From Acidovorax sp. T1 (GTDB lineage: Bacteria > Pseudomonadota > Gammaproteobacteria > Burkholderiales > Burkholderiaceae_C), in assembly GCF_002176815.1 (NCBI RefSeq), contig NZ_CP021648.1, positions 2,240,001 to 2,304,000 on the forward strand: DNA of 64,000 nt. The letters are read 5' to 3'. A program made the position numbers and the translations under genes. The notes beneath the pieces are model-generated. The model saw only the letters and a list, made by a program, of their open reading frames with translations. It was not told the DNA's origin and did not search any database. Positions 26,709 through 36,023 of the stretch are shown here, in pieces; positions within the stretch are counted from its first letter, which is position 1, and each line of letters opens with the position of its first letter.

Positions 26709-27239
26709 TCAGGCCATCGAATACCCCGAGCCTTTGCGGCTGCCCCCCTTGAGAGCCCGCACCAGCAGCACCAACAGCACGACCGCAAACCCCACAAAAC
26801 AAACAAACGACCAGTTGGCAATCGAGCCACCCAGGAAGGTCCAGTCGATCGCCGTGCAATCGCCCGAGCCGCGAAAGATCATGGGGATGGAACGGCTGAT
26901 GGGGTAGTTTTCGATCATTCCGTAAAAATCGCGGCCGCAGGTGGCGATTTCGGGCGGATACCACTGCAGCCAGCTCTGGCGGGCCGCCACGAAGGCGCCA
27001 AAACCGGCCGCGACCACGGCCAGCACACCCCAGGTCATCCACCAGCCTTTTTGGCCTCTAGCGCTTGCCAGTCCTGCGAAGAGTGCTACAGCAATGAGAG
27101 CGTAGCGCTGCACGATGCACATGGGGCAAGGCTCCAGGCCCACCACATGCTGCAAATACATGCCAAAAGCCAGCATGGCCACGCTGGCCACGCTGATCAG
27201 TGCCAGCACGCGGCGCGGGGCCGCAGTCAACCAATTCAT
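26709..27239 (-). CDS. dsbB: Disulfide bond formation protein DsbB
   Basis: 176 residues, four membrane helices. First periplasmic loop carries EPCPMC (Cys-x-x-Cys) and the second loop the TCGRDF and GDCTAIDW cysteines, the two redox pairs that re-oxidise DsbA and pass electrons to quinone. At 27046-27110 the coding strand overlaps a recognisable half of the dispersed hairpin repeat (TTTTTGGCCTCTAGCGCTTG), encoding part of AVALFAGLASARGQKG. Confidence 0.93.
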   Translation of the reverse strand: MNWLTAAPRRVLALISVASVAMLAFGMYLQHVVGLEPCPMCIVQRYALIAVALFAGLASARGQKGWWMTWGVLAVVAAGFGAFVAARQSWLQWYPPEIATCGRDFYGMIENYPISRSIPMIFRGSGDCTAIDWTFLGGSIANWSFVCFVGFAVVLLVLLVRALKGGSRKGSGYSMA

Positions 27240-27333
27240 TTCTTATTCCCTCATCCAATAGCAATTGCAGGGCACTGCCTACGCAACCGGCACCGGCCGA
27301 TGCCAGTGCACCCGTGGATCTAGCTCCGCCAGA

Positions 27334-27386
27334 CCACCGGGTGCGTCCCCCTTTAGGGGGAAGACGCTCAGCGGCTCAGGGGGAAT
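27334..27386. repeat. CCCCC-hairpin intergenic repeat
   Basis: CACCGGGTGCGTCCCCCTTT then AGGGGGAAGACGCTCAGCGG; located immediately 3' of cysA. Shares AGGGGGAAGRCGCKCAGCG and CTCAGGGGGA with the copy at 30345-30440. Confidence 0.5.
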
Positions 27387-28510
27387 CAAATCCCGGCGGC
27401 GTGATCCAGAAAAACGCGGGCGCGGCGCGGTGTCACCACCAGCATTTCACCCTCTTTGAAACCCATCTCCTTGAACTGCTGCGCCGGAATCTGCGCTTCG
27501 ATCAAGTGGTCCGGGGACGCATTGTCCGCTGGTTTGTGGTCGTCGGATGGAATAAGTTCCAGCCGCGCAATCGGGCCCACCACGATGGCGCGACTCAGCT
27601 GCGCGACGATGCCGCGTGGGCGGCCTTCAGCGTCGAGCCCAGCGCCGGGCGCATAGCGCTCCACATCCAGATCGTGCGGGCGCACATAGGCAAAGGCCTT
27701 GGCGTTTTGCGCCTGCTGGTGCTCGGGTGAATCGAGCTCGATGCCTTCGAGGTGCACCAGCCCTTCGTGCGCGCGGCCGTGGAACAGGTTCACATCGCCC
27801 AGAAAACCATAGACAAACGGGCTGGCCGGGTTGTCCCACACTTGCTGGGGCGAGCCGCTTTGCTCGATGCGGCCCTGGTTGATGACCACCACGCGGTCGG
27901 CCACCTCCAGTGCTTCTTCCTGGTCGTGGGTCACGAAGATGCTGGTCACATGCAGCTCGTCGTGCAAGCGGCGCAGCCAGCGGCGCAACTCTTTGCGCAC
28001 CTTGGCGTCCAGCGCACCAAAAGGCTCATCGAGCAGCAGCACCTTGGGCTCCACGGCCAGGGCGCGGGCCAGGGCGATGCGCTGGCGCTGGCCGCCCGAG
28101 AGCTGCGAGGGGTAGCGCTCGGCCAGCCAATCGAGCTGCACCAGCTTGAGCAGGTCGGTCACCTTCTGCTTGATCTGGGCTTCGCTGGGGCGCTGGCCGC
28201 GCGGCTTCACGCGCAGGCCGAAGGCCACGTTCTCAAACACCGTCATGTGGCGGAACAGCGCGTAGTGCTGGAACACAAAGCCCACGTTGCGCTCGCGCAC
28301 ATGCACGTCGGTGGTGTCTTCGCCGCTGAAATGGATGCTGCCCACATCGGCCGTCTCCAGCCCGGCGATGATGCGCAAGAGCGTGGTCTTGCCGCAGCCC
28401 GAGGGGCCGAGCAGCGCGATGAGTTCGCCCGATGCGATGTCGAGGCTCACATCGCGCAGCGCCTGGAAGTCGCCAAACTGCTTGCTGACGTTACGGATTT
28501 CAATGCTCAT
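27386..28510 (-). CDS. cysA: Sulfate/thiosulfate ABC transporter ATPase
   Basis: 374 residues. Walker A GPSGCGKT near 35, Q-loop VFQHYALF, signature LSGGQRQR near 137, Walker [12 protein letters not shown] and switch His in VTHDQEEA; C-terminal regulatory domain of CysA/MalK type. Energises sulfate and thiosulfate import with CysT/CysW and Sbp. Last gene of a leftward sbp-cysT-cysW-cysA set. Confidence 0.95.
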   Translation of the reverse strand: MSIEIRNVSKQFGDFQALRDVSLDIASGELIALLGPSGCGKTTLLRIIAGLETADVGSIHFSGEDTTDVHVRERNVGFVFQHYALFRHMTVFENVAFGLRVKPRGQRPSEAQIKQKVTDLLKLVQLDWLAERYPSQLSGGQRQRIALARALAVEPKVLLLDEPFGALDAKVRKELRRWLRRLHDELHVTSIFVTHDQEEALEVADRVVVINQGRIEQSGSPQQVWDNPASPFVYGFLGDVNLFHGRAHEGLVHLEGIELDSPEHQQAQNAKAFAYVRPHDLDVERYAPGAGLDAEGRPRGIVAQLSRAIVVGPIARLELIPSDDHKPADNASPDHLIEAQIPAQQFKEMGFKEGEMLVVTPRRARVFLDHAAGI

Positions 28511-28521
28511 GTTCTTCTCCT

Positions 28522-29436
28522 TCAGCGCGCTGCGGTTGCGGCAGCTGGCGCGGGCCGCTCTGGCGGCAATTCAGCGGCGGCTTTCAGGGCCTGCTCGTTG
28601 CGGTGTTCGGCAATGGTCTTGATGACCAGCGTGACCAGGGCCAACAAGGCCAGCAGCGATGCGGCAGCAAACGCGGCCACCGACTGGTATTCGTTGTAGA
28701 GAATTTCGACGTGCAGCGGAATGGTGTTGGTCTGCCCCCGGATGTGGCCCGACACCACCGACACCGCGCCAAACTCGCCCATGGCGCGCGCGTTGCACAA
28801 AATTACGCCATACAACAGGCCCCACTTGATGTTGGGCAAGGTCACATACCAGAAGGTTTGCCAGCCGCTGGCACCCAGCACGATGGCGGCCTGCTCCTCG
28901 TCGTTGCCCTGCGCCTGCATCAGCGGGATCAGCTCGCGGGCAATGAACGGAAAAGTCACGAACACGGTGGCCAGCACGATGCCCGGCACGGCAAAGATGA
29001 TCTTGATGTCATGCGCCTGCAGCCAGGGGCCAAACCAGCCCTGCGCGCCGAACATCAGCACATAGACCAGGCCCGCCACCACGGGCGACACCGAGAACGG
29101 CAGATCCACCAGCGTGGTCAGAAACGCCTTGCCCCGAAACTCGTACTTGGCGATGCACCAGGCGGCCGCCACGCCGAACACCAGGTTCAGCGGCACAGCG
29201 ATGACAGCGGTGATCAGCGTGAGCTTGATGGCCGACCAGGCATCGGGCTCGCGCAGACCTTCGAGGTAGGCGCCAAAGCCCTTGCGCAGCGCCTCGGCAA
29301 ACACGGCGGCCAGCGGCAGCACCAGGAACAGCAGCATGAAGGCCAAGGCGACGGCGATCAGCGTGTAGCGCACCCAGGGCGCTTCGGTGGTGCCCGCTTG
29401 CGCACGGCGAATGGTTCGGGAGTTGTTGCCGCTCAT
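28522..29436 (-). CDS. cysW: Sulfate ABC transporter permease CysW
   Basis: 304 residues when started at the ATG at 29436, which overlaps the cysT stop (ATGA). Six membrane helices; the cytoplasmic EAA-type loop reads near [19 protein letters not shown]. Pairs with CysT as heterodimeric channel. Confidence 0.94.
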   Translation of the reverse strand: MSGNNSRTIRRAQAGTTEAPWVRYTLIAVALAFMLLFLVLPLAAVFAEALRKGFGAYLEGLREPDAWSAIKLTLITAVIAVPLNLVFGVAAAWCIAKYEFRGKAFLTTLVDLPFSVSPVVAGLVYVLMFGAQGWFGPWLQAHDIKIIFAVPGIVLATVFVTFPFIARELIPLMQAQGNDEEQAAIVLGASGWQTFWYVTLPNIKWGLLYGVILCNARAMGEFGAVSVVSGHIRGQTNTIPLHVEILYNEYQSVAAFAAASLLALLALVTLVIKTIAEHRNEQALKAAAELPPERPAPAAATAAR

Positions 29437-30284
29437 GCCGAAGCCCCCGCGTGGCGTCGCTGCCATGCCTGTAGTGCGTTGATGACAAGCAGCAGGATGA
29501 ACGAGATCACGAGCATCACCACCGCCACAGCCGTGGCGCCTGCATAGTCGTACTGCTCCAGCTTGCCGATGATGATGAGGGGCGTGATTTCAGACACCAT
29601 GGGCATGTTGCCCGCGATGAAGATCACCGAGCCGTATTCACCCACAGCCCGCGCAAAGGCCATGGCAAAGCCGGTGAGCAACGCCGGGGTAATGGAGGGC
29701 AGGATGACCTTGGTGAAGGTTTGAAAGCGCGTGGCACCCAGGCAGGTGGCGGCTTCTTCCAGCTCTTTTTCAGCGTCCTCCAGCACCGGTTGCACGGTGC
29801 GCACCACAAACGGCAGGCCGATGAAGATCAGCGCAATCACGATGCCCGCAGGCTTGAACGCCAGCTGGATGCCCAGGGGCTCCAGAATGCTGCCGATCCA
29901 GCCGTTGCCGGCCAGCAGCGCCGTGAGCGAGATGCCCGCGACGGCGGTGGGCAGCGCAAATGGCAGGTCCACCAGCGCATCCACCAGCTTCTTGCCCGGA
30001 AACTTGTAGCGCACCAGCACCCAGGCAATCAGCAGGCCAAACACCAGGTTGACCAGCGCCGCCAGAAACGAGGCGCCAAAGGTCAGCCGGTACGAGGCCA
30101 TCACGCGCGGCGCGCTGACGGCCGCCCAGAACTGGTCCCAGGTGAGGGTGAAGGTCTTAAAGATCAGTGCCGACAACGGGATCAGCACGATGATGCTCAG
30201 ATAAAAGAGCGTGTAGCCCAGCGTGAGGCCAAAGCCGGGCAGCACGCGTTTGGCACGCTTGCGAGTGCCTCCGTTGTCATTCAT
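29433..30284 (-). CDS. cysT: Sulfate ABC transporter permease CysT
   Basis: 283 residues, six membrane helices, EAA loop [21 protein letters not shown]. Also called cysU. Separated from sbp by 165 nt that hold a hairpin repeat, and overlapping cysW by 4 nt. Confidence 0.94.
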   Translation of the reverse strand: MNDNGGTRKRAKRVLPGFGLTLGYTLFYLSIIVLIPLSALIFKTFTLTWDQFWAAVSAPRVMASYRLTFGASFLAALVNLVFGLLIAWVLVRYKFPGKKLVDALVDLPFALPTAVAGISLTALLAGNGWIGSILEPLGIQLAFKPAGIVIALIFIGLPFVVRTVQPVLEDAEKELEEAATCLGATRFQTFTKVILPSITPALLTGFAMAFARAVGEYGSVIFIAGNMPMVSEITPLIIIGKLEQYDYAGATAVAVVMLVISFILLLVINALQAWQRRHAGASA

Positions 30285-30344
30285 AAGGGGGTTTGTCTAT
30301 TGCACACTGCCGATGAAAACTGGCGCGCCCCAAGCGAGGGCCGC

Positions 30345-30440
30345 CGCGCAAGGGCCGCCCCGCCGCGCTGGCGGCGTCTCCCTTCCCGAATTGCGCAGCA
30401 ATTCGAGAGAAGGGGGAAGGCGCGCAGCGACTCAGGGGGA
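30345..30440. repeat. Large intergenic hairpin repeat between sbp and cysT
   Basis: GGCCGCCCCGCCGCGCTGGC, then CTCCCTTCCCGAATTGCGCA, then GCAATTCGAGAGAAGGGGGA: nested stems including GAATTGC/GCAATTC and CCCTT/AAGGG. Its position just after sbp suggests a stem that stabilises sbp mRNA or partly terminates, lowering cysTWA relative to the binding protein. Confidence 0.55.
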
Positions 30441-30449
30441 TGTTCACTC

Positions 30450-31454
30450 TTACTTGGCGCCAGGCGTGTAGAGTTTGTCGAACTGGCCGCCGTCGTTGAA
30501 GTGCACCTTCTGCGCTTCGGTCAGCGAGCCGAAATACTTGGCCACGGTGAACTGCTTGAGCGGCTTGAAGGTGGCGGCGTACTTCTTGAGCACGGCCTCC
30601 GAGCGGGGGCGGATGGCGTGCTTGGCGGCGATCTCCTGGGCTTCATCCGAATACAGGTAGTCCAGGTAGGCCTTGGCCAGCTGGGCCGTTCCCTTCTTGG
30701 CCACGACGCGCTCGACCACGGCCACGGGGTTCTCGGCCACCACGCTCACCGAGGGGTAGATCGCATCAACCTTGCCCGCGCCGAACTCGCGGTCGATGGA
30801 GACCACTTCGGATTCAAAGGTGATCAGCACATCGCCCTGGTTGCGCTGCAGGAAGGTAGCGGTAGCGTCACGTCCGCCCTTGGCAAGCACGGGCACATTC
30901 TTGTAGAGCTTGCCGACAAATTCGGCGGCCTGCGCTTCAGTGCCGCCCTTTTCACGCACGGCGCCCCAGGCGGCCAGGTAGGCATAACGGCCGTTGCCGC
31001 CGGTCTTGGGGTTGACCACGATCACCTGCACACCGGGCTTGATGAGGTCGTCCCAGTCCTTGATGTTTTTGGGGTTGCCATTGCGCACCAGGAACAGCAT
31101 GGTCGAGGTGGTGGGCGATGCGTCGTGCGGGAACTTCTTTGCCCAGTCCTTGGCGACCACACCGTTGTCGGCCAGGAATTGCACGTCGGTGGTCGTGTTC
31201 ATGGTCACCACATCGGCGGCCAGGCCGTCGTTCACGGCGCGCGCCTGGGCGCTGGAGCCGGCGTGCGACTGGTCGATCTTCACGTCCTGGCCGGTGGTCT
31301 TCTTGTAATGGGCAACAAAGGCGGCGTTGTAGTCCTTGTAGAACTCGCGGGCCACGTCGTACGAAACGTTCAGCAAGGTCTGTTGCGCCATGGAGGCGCC
31401 GCTGGCGACCAGGGCAACAGCGGCCAGAAGGGACTTGAGTTTCAGGGAGTTCAT
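30450..31454 (-). CDS. sbp: Periplasmic sulfate-binding protein
   Basis: 334 residues with a signal peptide (MNSLKLKSLLAAVALVASGA). Hallmarks of the sulfate/thiosulfate-binding family: LLNVSYDVAREFYKDYNAAF near the N-terminus and NPKTGGNGRYAYLAAWGA near 155-175. First gene of the sulfate operon; the upstream motif at 31505-31541 is probably its control site. Confidence 0.95.
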   Translation of the reverse strand: MNSLKLKSLLAAVALVASGASMAQQTLLNVSYDVAREFYKDYNAAFVAHYKKTTGQDVKIDQSHAGSSAQARAVNDGLAADVVTMNTTTDVQFLADNGVVAKDWAKKFPHDASPTTSTMLFLVRNGNPKNIKDWDDLIKPGVQVIVVNPKTGGNGRYAYLAAWGAVREKGGTEAQAAEFVGKLYKNVPVLAKGGRDATATFLQRNQGDVLITFESEVVSIDREFGAGKVDAIYPSVSVVAENPVAVVERVVAKKGTAQLAKAYLDYLYSDEAQEIAAKHAIRPRSEAVLKKYAATFKPLKQFTVAKYFGSLTEAQKVHFNDGGQFDKLYTPGAK

Positions 31455-31504
31455 GGTGGTGCCATCCTAAAAAGCGGGAAATGACAACATTGTGCAGAGC
31501 GCCG

Positions 31505-31541
31505 TTTAAAACTCAAAAGAATATATTCTTGTTAATTAATC
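31505..31541 (-). promoter_or_regulatory. Conserved AT-rich control motif upstream of sbp
   Basis: Contains CAAAAGAATATATTCTTG (an inner GAATATATTC palindrome). 31 of 37 positions match the region upstream of the serine-hydrolase gene at 32287-32323. Distance to the sbp ATG is 51-87 nt. Candidate CysB-type operator or shared promoter, by context only. Confidence 0.6.
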
Positions 31542-31629
31542 GGCATTTGGAATATAGAGACATCCCTACCGGGGCCGGATGGCCTCCACGCCCTTCGGGT
31601 GTCCAGAGATTATGAAGGAAAAAATGGCG

Positions 31630-31672
31630 CAAACGCTTATGAACAAAGCGCTTCAAGCTATGTATAAAGGAG
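31630..31672. repeat. Dispersed bipartite hairpin repeat, copy downstream of serine hydrolase
   Basis: CGCAAACGCTTATGAACAAA then GCGCTTCAAGCTATGTATAA; truncated second stem. Ends 4 nt before the hydrolase stop codon position on the leftward strand. Confidence 0.6.
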
Positions 31673-31675
31673 CAA

Positions 31676-32260
31676 TCATGCAGCCGCAGGCGATGCGTAC
31701 GGGCGAAGTGTGGGCTGCGCCAGACGGGCACCCGCCTCGCCGTCCAGGGATTGCAGCAACGCCCAGCCCAGCGGCCATTCGCCATGGCCTGAGTCGATGT
31801 TGATGTGCCCGGCGTTCTGCATGCGCACAAACTCGCTGCCCCAGGCCCGGGCGTAGGCACCCGCCAGGCGGATGGGGCAATACGGGTCGTTGCTGCTGGC
31901 CACCACGATGCTGCGGTAGGGCAGCGCGGCACAGGGCACGGGCGCAAAGTCGTTCAGGATGGCGCGGCGCTCGGGGTCGGCCGGGGCCACCAGCAGCGCG
32001 CCGCACACGCGGGCCGCGGCTTCCGGGCCCATGTGGGTGGTGGCAATGCAGCCCAGGCTGTGCGCCACAATGACCACAGGGTGCGGCGCGGCCAGCACGG
32101 TCTTTTCAAGCTGCCCGACCCAGGCCAGCCGCGTGGGCGTGATCCAGTCGTCCTGCACCACGCGGCGGGCGTGCGGCAAACGCTCGGCCCACAGGCTCTG
32201 CCAGTGGCCGGGGCCAGAGTCGCGCCAGCCCGGAACGATGATGATGGAAGTGGTGCTCAC
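31676..32260 (-). CDS. RBBP9/YdeN-family serine hydrolase
   Basis: 194 residues from GTG 32260. Family signature GWRDSGPGHWQSLW near the N-terminus, nucleophile Ser in AHSLGC (about 68), catalytic Asp in SNDPYC and His in AGHINIDSG. Small alpha/beta-hydrolases of unknown substrate. The shared upstream motif with sbp links its expression to sulfur supply, an inference. Starts with GTG lacking an obvious Shine-Dalgarno. Confidence 0.88.
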   Translation of the reverse strand: MSTTSIIIVPGWRDSGPGHWQSLWAERLPHARRVVQDDWITPTRLAWVGQLEKTVLAAPHPVVIVAHSLGCIATTHMGPEAAARVCGALLVAPADPERRAILNDFAPVPCAALPYRSIVVASSNDPYCPIRLAGAYARAWGSEFVRMQNAGHINIDSGHGEWPLGWALLQSLDGEAGARLAQPTLRPYASPAAA

Positions 32261-32286
32261 AGCGTTGGCATTCTGCGAGCCAGGCC

Positions 32287-32323
32287 TTAAAACCCAAACG
32301 AATATATTGTTGTGACTTAATCA
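32287..32323 (-). promoter_or_regulatory. Second copy of the sbp-type control motif
   Basis: CAAACGAATATATTGTTG embedded in the same context (CTTAAAACCC left, CTTAATC right) as upstream of sbp. It lies 27-63 nt before the hydrolase start codon. Confidence 0.6.
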
Positions 32324-32360
32324 CCAAAACATCTAAAAAACAACCCAGCGCCGCCCGCAT

Positions 32361-33308
32361 TCAGATATCCGCGCCGTCCAGCCCCGGCAATGCCTGCCGC
32401 GCGGTCACGCTGCTGCGGCCGGGCATGGCTTCGCCCAGATAGTCCAGAAAACTCCGCACGGCGGGCGACAGCCCGCGGCGCGATGGAAACACCGCATGCA
32501 CGATGGCGGGCGCAGGTGCCCAGTCGGGCAGCACGCGCACCAGCTTGCCCTCGCGCATTTCGTCCTGGCACATGTAGTCGGGCATCCAGCACACCCCCGT
32601 GCCGGCCACCGCCGCATATTTGAGTGTGAGCAAATCGTCGGCCACATAGCGCGGCTGGTGCTGCACGGTCTGGTGTGCACCGCCGGGGCCGATGAGGTTC
32701 CAGGTAGACCGCCCATCGGGCGCCGACATGGCAATGCTGTCCATGCGGGCCAGGTCTTCCAGCGTGCGGGGAGCGCCCTGGCGCGCCAGCAGCTCGGGGC
32801 TGGCCACCAGGATCTGCGTGGTGTGGTCCAGGCGCTTGACCACCATGCTGCCGCTGTCCTCCAGCGTGGAGCGCACACGCAGCGCCACGTCGATGCCCTC
32901 CTCCACCAAATTCACCGCGCGGTTGCTCACCAGCATCTCGATGCGCACCTGGGGGTGGCTGGCCAGGAAGGGCGGCATCAGCTCGGCCACCACCGTCTGG
33001 GCCAGGGTGACGGGGCAACTCACGCGGATGGTGCCGCGCGGCTCGGTCTGCACCTGGGCCACCGTGTCGGCGGCGGCCTGGGCCGATTCGCGCATGGCCT
33101 GGCAGTGGCGCAGATAGGCATCGCCCACTTCGGTCAGCGACAGCTTGCGCGTGGTGCGCTGCAGCAAACGCACGCCCAGCTGGGCCTCCAGCCCGGAAAC
33201 ACGCCGTGACAGGCGGGATTTGGGAATGCCCAGGGCGCGCCCCGCTGCCGCAAAGCCGCCGCGCTCCACCACCTCGGCAAAGTACAGCATGTCGTTCAGG
33301 TCTTGCAT
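32361..33308 (-). CDS. LysR-family transcriptional regulator
   Basis: 315 residues. N-terminal winged HTH (about 1-60: FAAAGRALGIPKSRLSRRV) then the LysR substrate-binding domain (about 90-295). Divergent from azoR, with a perfect palindrome in the shared 123-nt gap next to its own start, the usual LTTR autoregulation layout. Likely regulates azoR; the inducer is unknown. Confidence 0.92.
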   Translation of the reverse strand: MQDLNDMLYFAEVVERGGFAAAGRALGIPKSRLSRRVSGLEAQLGVRLLQRTTRKLSLTEVGDAYLRHCQAMRESAQAAADTVAQVQTEPRGTIRVSCPVTLAQTVVAELMPPFLASHPQVRIEMLVSNRAVNLVEEGIDVALRVRSTLEDSGSMVVKRLDHTTQILVASPELLARQGAPRTLEDLARMDSIAMSAPDGRSTWNLIGPGGAHQTVQHQPRYVADDLLTLKYAAVAGTGVCWMPDYMCQDEMREGKLVRVLPDWAPAPAIVHAVFPSRRGLSPAVRSFLDYLGEAMPGRSSVTARQALPGLDGADI

Positions 33309-33316
33309 GGCGTCGC

Positions 33317-33338
33317 ATTGTTCTATGGATAGAACAAT
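33317..33338. promoter_or_regulatory. Perfect palindromic operator between lysR and azoR
   Basis: Arms ATTGTTCTAT and ATAGAACAAT separated by GG. It begins 9 nt from the regulator's start codon and 94 nt from azoR. Fits an LTTR recognition site by position and symmetry. Confidence 0.75.
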
Positions 33339-33431
33339 CTATCGCAAAATCACCAACTTATCAATCCAGCGCAACAGTTGCACAATCTCCTCATGGCCAC
33401 ACACCGTGACCGCCCATACAAGGAGAACCTC

Positions 33432-34073
33432 ATGCAACTGCTTCACATCGATTCCGCCATCACCGGTGCCAATTCCGTTTCGCGTCAGCTCACCGCACAG
33501 ATCGTGGCCGCCTACCAGGCCAGCCACCCCGGCACGCAAGTGAGCTATCTGGACCTTGTGGCCAGCGCCCCCGCCCACTTCACCATGGACGCCATGGCCC
33601 TGCGCACCGGCCAGACCGAAGGCCTGAGCGAAGCGCAAAAGCGCGAAAACGCCGTGACCGAGCAACTGGTCAGCCAGTTCCTGGCGGCCGACGTGGTGGT
33701 GATCGGCGCACCGCTCTACAACTTCAGCATTCCCACGCAGCTCAAGGCCTGGATTGACCGCATTGCCCAGCCCGGCCGCACGTTCCAGTACACCGCCAAC
33801 GGCCCCGAAGGCCTGGCCAAGGGCAAGACCGTGATCATTGCCTCCACCCGTGGCGGCGTGTATTCGACCAGCGAAGGCGGCCAGGCGATGGAACACCAGG
33901 AGAGCTACCTGAAGGTCGTGCTGGGCTTCTTCGGCGTGACCGATGTGCGCTTTGTGCGCGCTGAAGGCGTGGCCATGGGCGACGCCGCCAAGGCCGCCGC
34001 ACTGGAGAGCGCCGCCCAGGCCATCCGCAGCCAGGCAGCCGCCAACCAGGGCCAGGCAACGCAGGCAGCGTGA
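33432..34073 (+). CDS. azoR: FMN-dependent NADH:quinone reductase / azoreductase
   Basis: 213 residues from ATG 33432 with AGGAG upstream. Flavodoxin-like fold; AzoR hallmarks are [16 protein letters not shown] at the start (FMN phosphate loop), [19 protein letters not shown], and STRGGVYS near 140. Reduces quinones and azo compounds by two-electron transfer, protecting against thiol-reactive quinones. Last 15 residues are an A/Q-rich extension. Confidence 0.93.
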   Translation: MQLLHIDSAITGANSVSRQLTAQIVAAYQASHPGTQVSYLDLVASAPAHFTMDAMALRTGQTEGLSEAQKRENAVTEQLVSQFLAADVVVIGAPLYNFSIPTQLKAWIDRIAQPGRTFQYTANGPEGLAKGKTVIIASTRGGVYSTSEGGQAMEHQESYLKVVLGFFGVTDVRFVRAEGVAMGDAAKAAALESAAQAIRSQAAANQGQATQAA

Positions 34074-34125
34074 TGAAGCCTCAGGGCGCCGCAGGCGCCC
34101 GAGCGCTTTCTTGCCATTCATGAAG

Positions 34126-34148
34126 CCCGGCCTTGCGCCGGGTTTTTT
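34126..34148 (+). terminator. Rho-independent terminator of azoR
   Basis: CCCGGC / GCCGGG with loop CTTGC, followed by TTTTTT; 53 nt after the azoR stop. Confidence 0.85.
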
Positions 34149-34167
34149 GATTTTTTGAACCGAATAC

Positions 34168-34219
34168 CGCTGTAGCGCCCGACTGACAAGCGCCAGCAGC
34201 TATTAACTCAATAGCGAAT
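34168..34219. repeat. Dispersed bipartite hairpin repeat, copy downstream of FMN reductase
   Basis: TGTAGCGCCCGACTGACAAG then CGCCAGCAGCTATTAACTCA then ATAGC: both stems intact (GCTATT / AATAGC). Ends 4 nt from the reductase stop codon, so it forms the 3' end of that transcript. Confidence 0.75.
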
Positions 34220-34222
34220 AGG

Positions 34223-34771
34223 TCAGTTGTGTTTCTTGACCCAGGCCACGTACTGGTTCACCCAGCCCTGCAGGAATTCGCGGCTGCCCGCGCCGATGCC
34301 GCCGTCGGCATCAAACAGGCCGTCCTTGGCGTGGATGAAGGCCTCGGGCTGGCCCAGCGTGGGCACATCCAGATAGGCCAGCACATTGCGCAGGTGCTGC
34401 TGCGCCAGGGCCGTGCCGACCGCCCCCACCGACGCCCCGATCACGCCCGCGGGCTTGCCAGCCCACGCGCTCTGGCCGTAGGGGCGCGAGGCATGGTCGA
34501 TGGCGTTCTTGAGCACGCCCGGAATCGAGCGGTTGTATTCGGCCGTGACGAACAGCAGACCCTGCGCCGCCTTGATCTCCCCCTTGAGCCGCAGCACCGA
34601 GGCCGCCTGCTGGCCATCGTCGTCCTGGTTGTAGAGCGGCAGGTCATCCAGGCGCAGCTGCGTGAAGCTGAAATCTGCCGGCGCCAGCCGGGCCAGCGCC
34701 GTGGCCAGCTTGCGATTGAATGAATCCTTGCGAAGACTGCCGACGATGACGGCAATGTTGTACTGGCTCAT
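34223..34771 (-). CDS. NADPH-dependent FMN reductase (ChrR/SsuE-like)
   Basis: 182 residues with AGGAGG before the ATG. FMN_red fold: VGSLRKDSFNRKLA phosphate loop at about 10-23 and TAEYNRSIPGVLKNAIDHASRP (about 76-97), the family signature. Could be a quinone/chromate reductase or supply FMNH2 to a monooxygenase; the location among sulfur-uptake genes makes an SsuE-like role worth testing, but no ssuD is present. Confidence 0.88.
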   Translation of the reverse strand: MSQYNIAVIVGSLRKDSFNRKLATALARLAPADFSFTQLRLDDLPLYNQDDDGQQAASVLRLKGEIKAAQGLLFVTAEYNRSIPGVLKNAIDHASRPYGQSAWAGKPAGVIGASVGAVGTALAQQHLRNVLAYLDVPTLGQPEAFIHAKDGLFDADGGIGAGSREFLQGWVNQYVAWVKKHN

Positions 34772-34892
34772 GAAAACCTCCTGGGGGAGAAAAAACTACC
34801 GGCACAGCGCCGGCGGGCCATGGTAACGCCGCCAAGGCCAGCGCGCCACCACGACATCGACAAGGCCCGCCAGCCCAACCTTGTTCCGCATA

Positions 34893-34939
34893 AAAAAAGC
34901 TGCTGGCGCTTATGGGTAAAGCGCCAGCAGCTATTTTTT
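34893..34939 (-). terminator. Hairpin repeat copy acting as metQ terminator
   Basis: A perfect 14-bp stem (AGCTGCTGGCGCTT and its complement, 7-nt loop) flanked by seven A on the left and TTTTTT on the right, 13 nt after the metQ stop. It belongs to the dispersed hairpin family and would give a U-tract on the leftward transcript. Confidence 0.75.
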
Positions 34940-34951
34940 AAGTAGCAAAAA

Positions 34952-35764
34952 TCAGAAGCCCGGCAGCACCGAACCCTTGAACTCCACTGCAATGAACTTG
35001 CGGATTTCTTCCGACTGGTAGGCCTTGAGCAGCTTGGCCACCCAGGGCTTGCTCTTGTCGGCTTCGCGCACGGCGATCAGGTTGACGTAGGGGCTCTTGG
35101 CGCTTTCCAGGGCAATGGCGTCCTTGACGGGGTTCAGGCCGGCAGAAATGGCGAAATTGGTGTTGACGGCCGATGCGTCCAGGTCATCGAGCGAGCGCGG
35201 CAGCTGGGCGGCGTCCAGTTCAACAAACTTCAGCTTCTTGGGGTTGCTCACCACATCGAGCGGCGTGGCCTTGAGGCCGGCACCCTCCTTGAGCTTGATC
35301 AGGCCCTTGTCCTGCAGCAGCAGCAGCGCACGGCCGCCGTTGGTGGGGTCGTTGGGCAGGCCAAAGCGCGCGCCTTCCTTGAGCTCGTTCAGGCCCTTGA
35401 CCTTCTTGGAATACAGACCCATGGGGAAGTTGACGGTGTAGCCCACCGACACGATCTTGTAGCCCCGGTCTTTCACCTGGGCATCCAGGTAAGGCTGGTG
35501 CTGGTAGGCATTGGCATCAAGGTCGCCCGCGGCCAGCGCGGCATTGGGCTGCACGTAGTCGCTGAACTCAATCACCTGGATCTTCAGGCCGTCTTTCTCG
35601 GCCACTTTCTTGACCTGCTCGAAAATCTGGGCGTGCGGGCCAGCCGTCACACCGATCTTGAGCGGCTTGTCCTGCGCCAGCGCGCCCGTGGTGAAGCCGG
35701 CGGCCAGGGCCAGAGCGAGGGCGGATTGCAGCAAAGAGCGCTTGTTCACGGAAACACCTTTCAT
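34952..35764 (-). CDS. metQ: Methionine ABC transporter substrate-binding protein (NlpA family)
   Basis: 270 residues from the ATG at 35764; an ATG at 35779 and a GTG three codons into the mature start (preceded by AAAGGTG) are alternatives. Signal region LLQSALALALAAGFTTGALAQ lacks a lipobox cysteine, so the protein is probably soluble rather than a lipoprotein. NlpA/MetQ signatures: TAGPHAQIFEQV and DLDANAYQHQPYLD. Partners MetN and MetI lie 2.8 kb away on the same strand. Confidence 0.92.
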   Translation of the reverse strand: MKGVSVNKRSLLQSALALALAAGFTTGALAQDKPLKIGVTAGPHAQIFEQVKKVAEKDGLKIQVIEFSDYVQPNAALAAGDLDANAYQHQPYLDAQVKDRGYKIVSVGYTVNFPMGLYSKKVKGLNELKEGARFGLPNDPTNGGRALLLLQDKGLIKLKEGAGLKATPLDVVSNPKKLKFVELDAAQLPRSLDDLDASAVNTNFAISAGLNPVKDAIALESAKSPYVNLIAVREADKSKPWVAKLLKAYQSEEIRKFIAVEFKGSVLPGF

Positions 35765-35781
35765 ATGGAGATGTTCCATAT
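35763..35781. promoter_or_regulatory. Palindrome over the metQ start region
   Basis: Arms ATATGGA and TCCATAT with five bases between, covering both candidate ATG codons. Could be an operator or an mRNA hairpin that hides the start. A/T-rich promoter-like sequence lies just beyond (35795-35830). Confidence 0.45.
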
Positions 35782-36023
35782 CCTAGGGCTGGCCCTATAA
35801 ATTCAAACAACTGTTTCTTTATTTTCTTAGCTGCAAATTGAATAACAAATCATGCAGCAAGTTCTTGCAACACCTGAAAGCCGCCCGGCTGCAGCCCCTG
35901 TCGATCAACAGCCAGTTCATCGCAGGCCAGCACGGTTGCTGACCGAGCGGCGCGCGCTGCTCCAGGAAGGCGCGGGCAAGCTGCTGGCGCGGCCATGGGC
36001 GAGAACTTGCGCAGAGCGAACTC

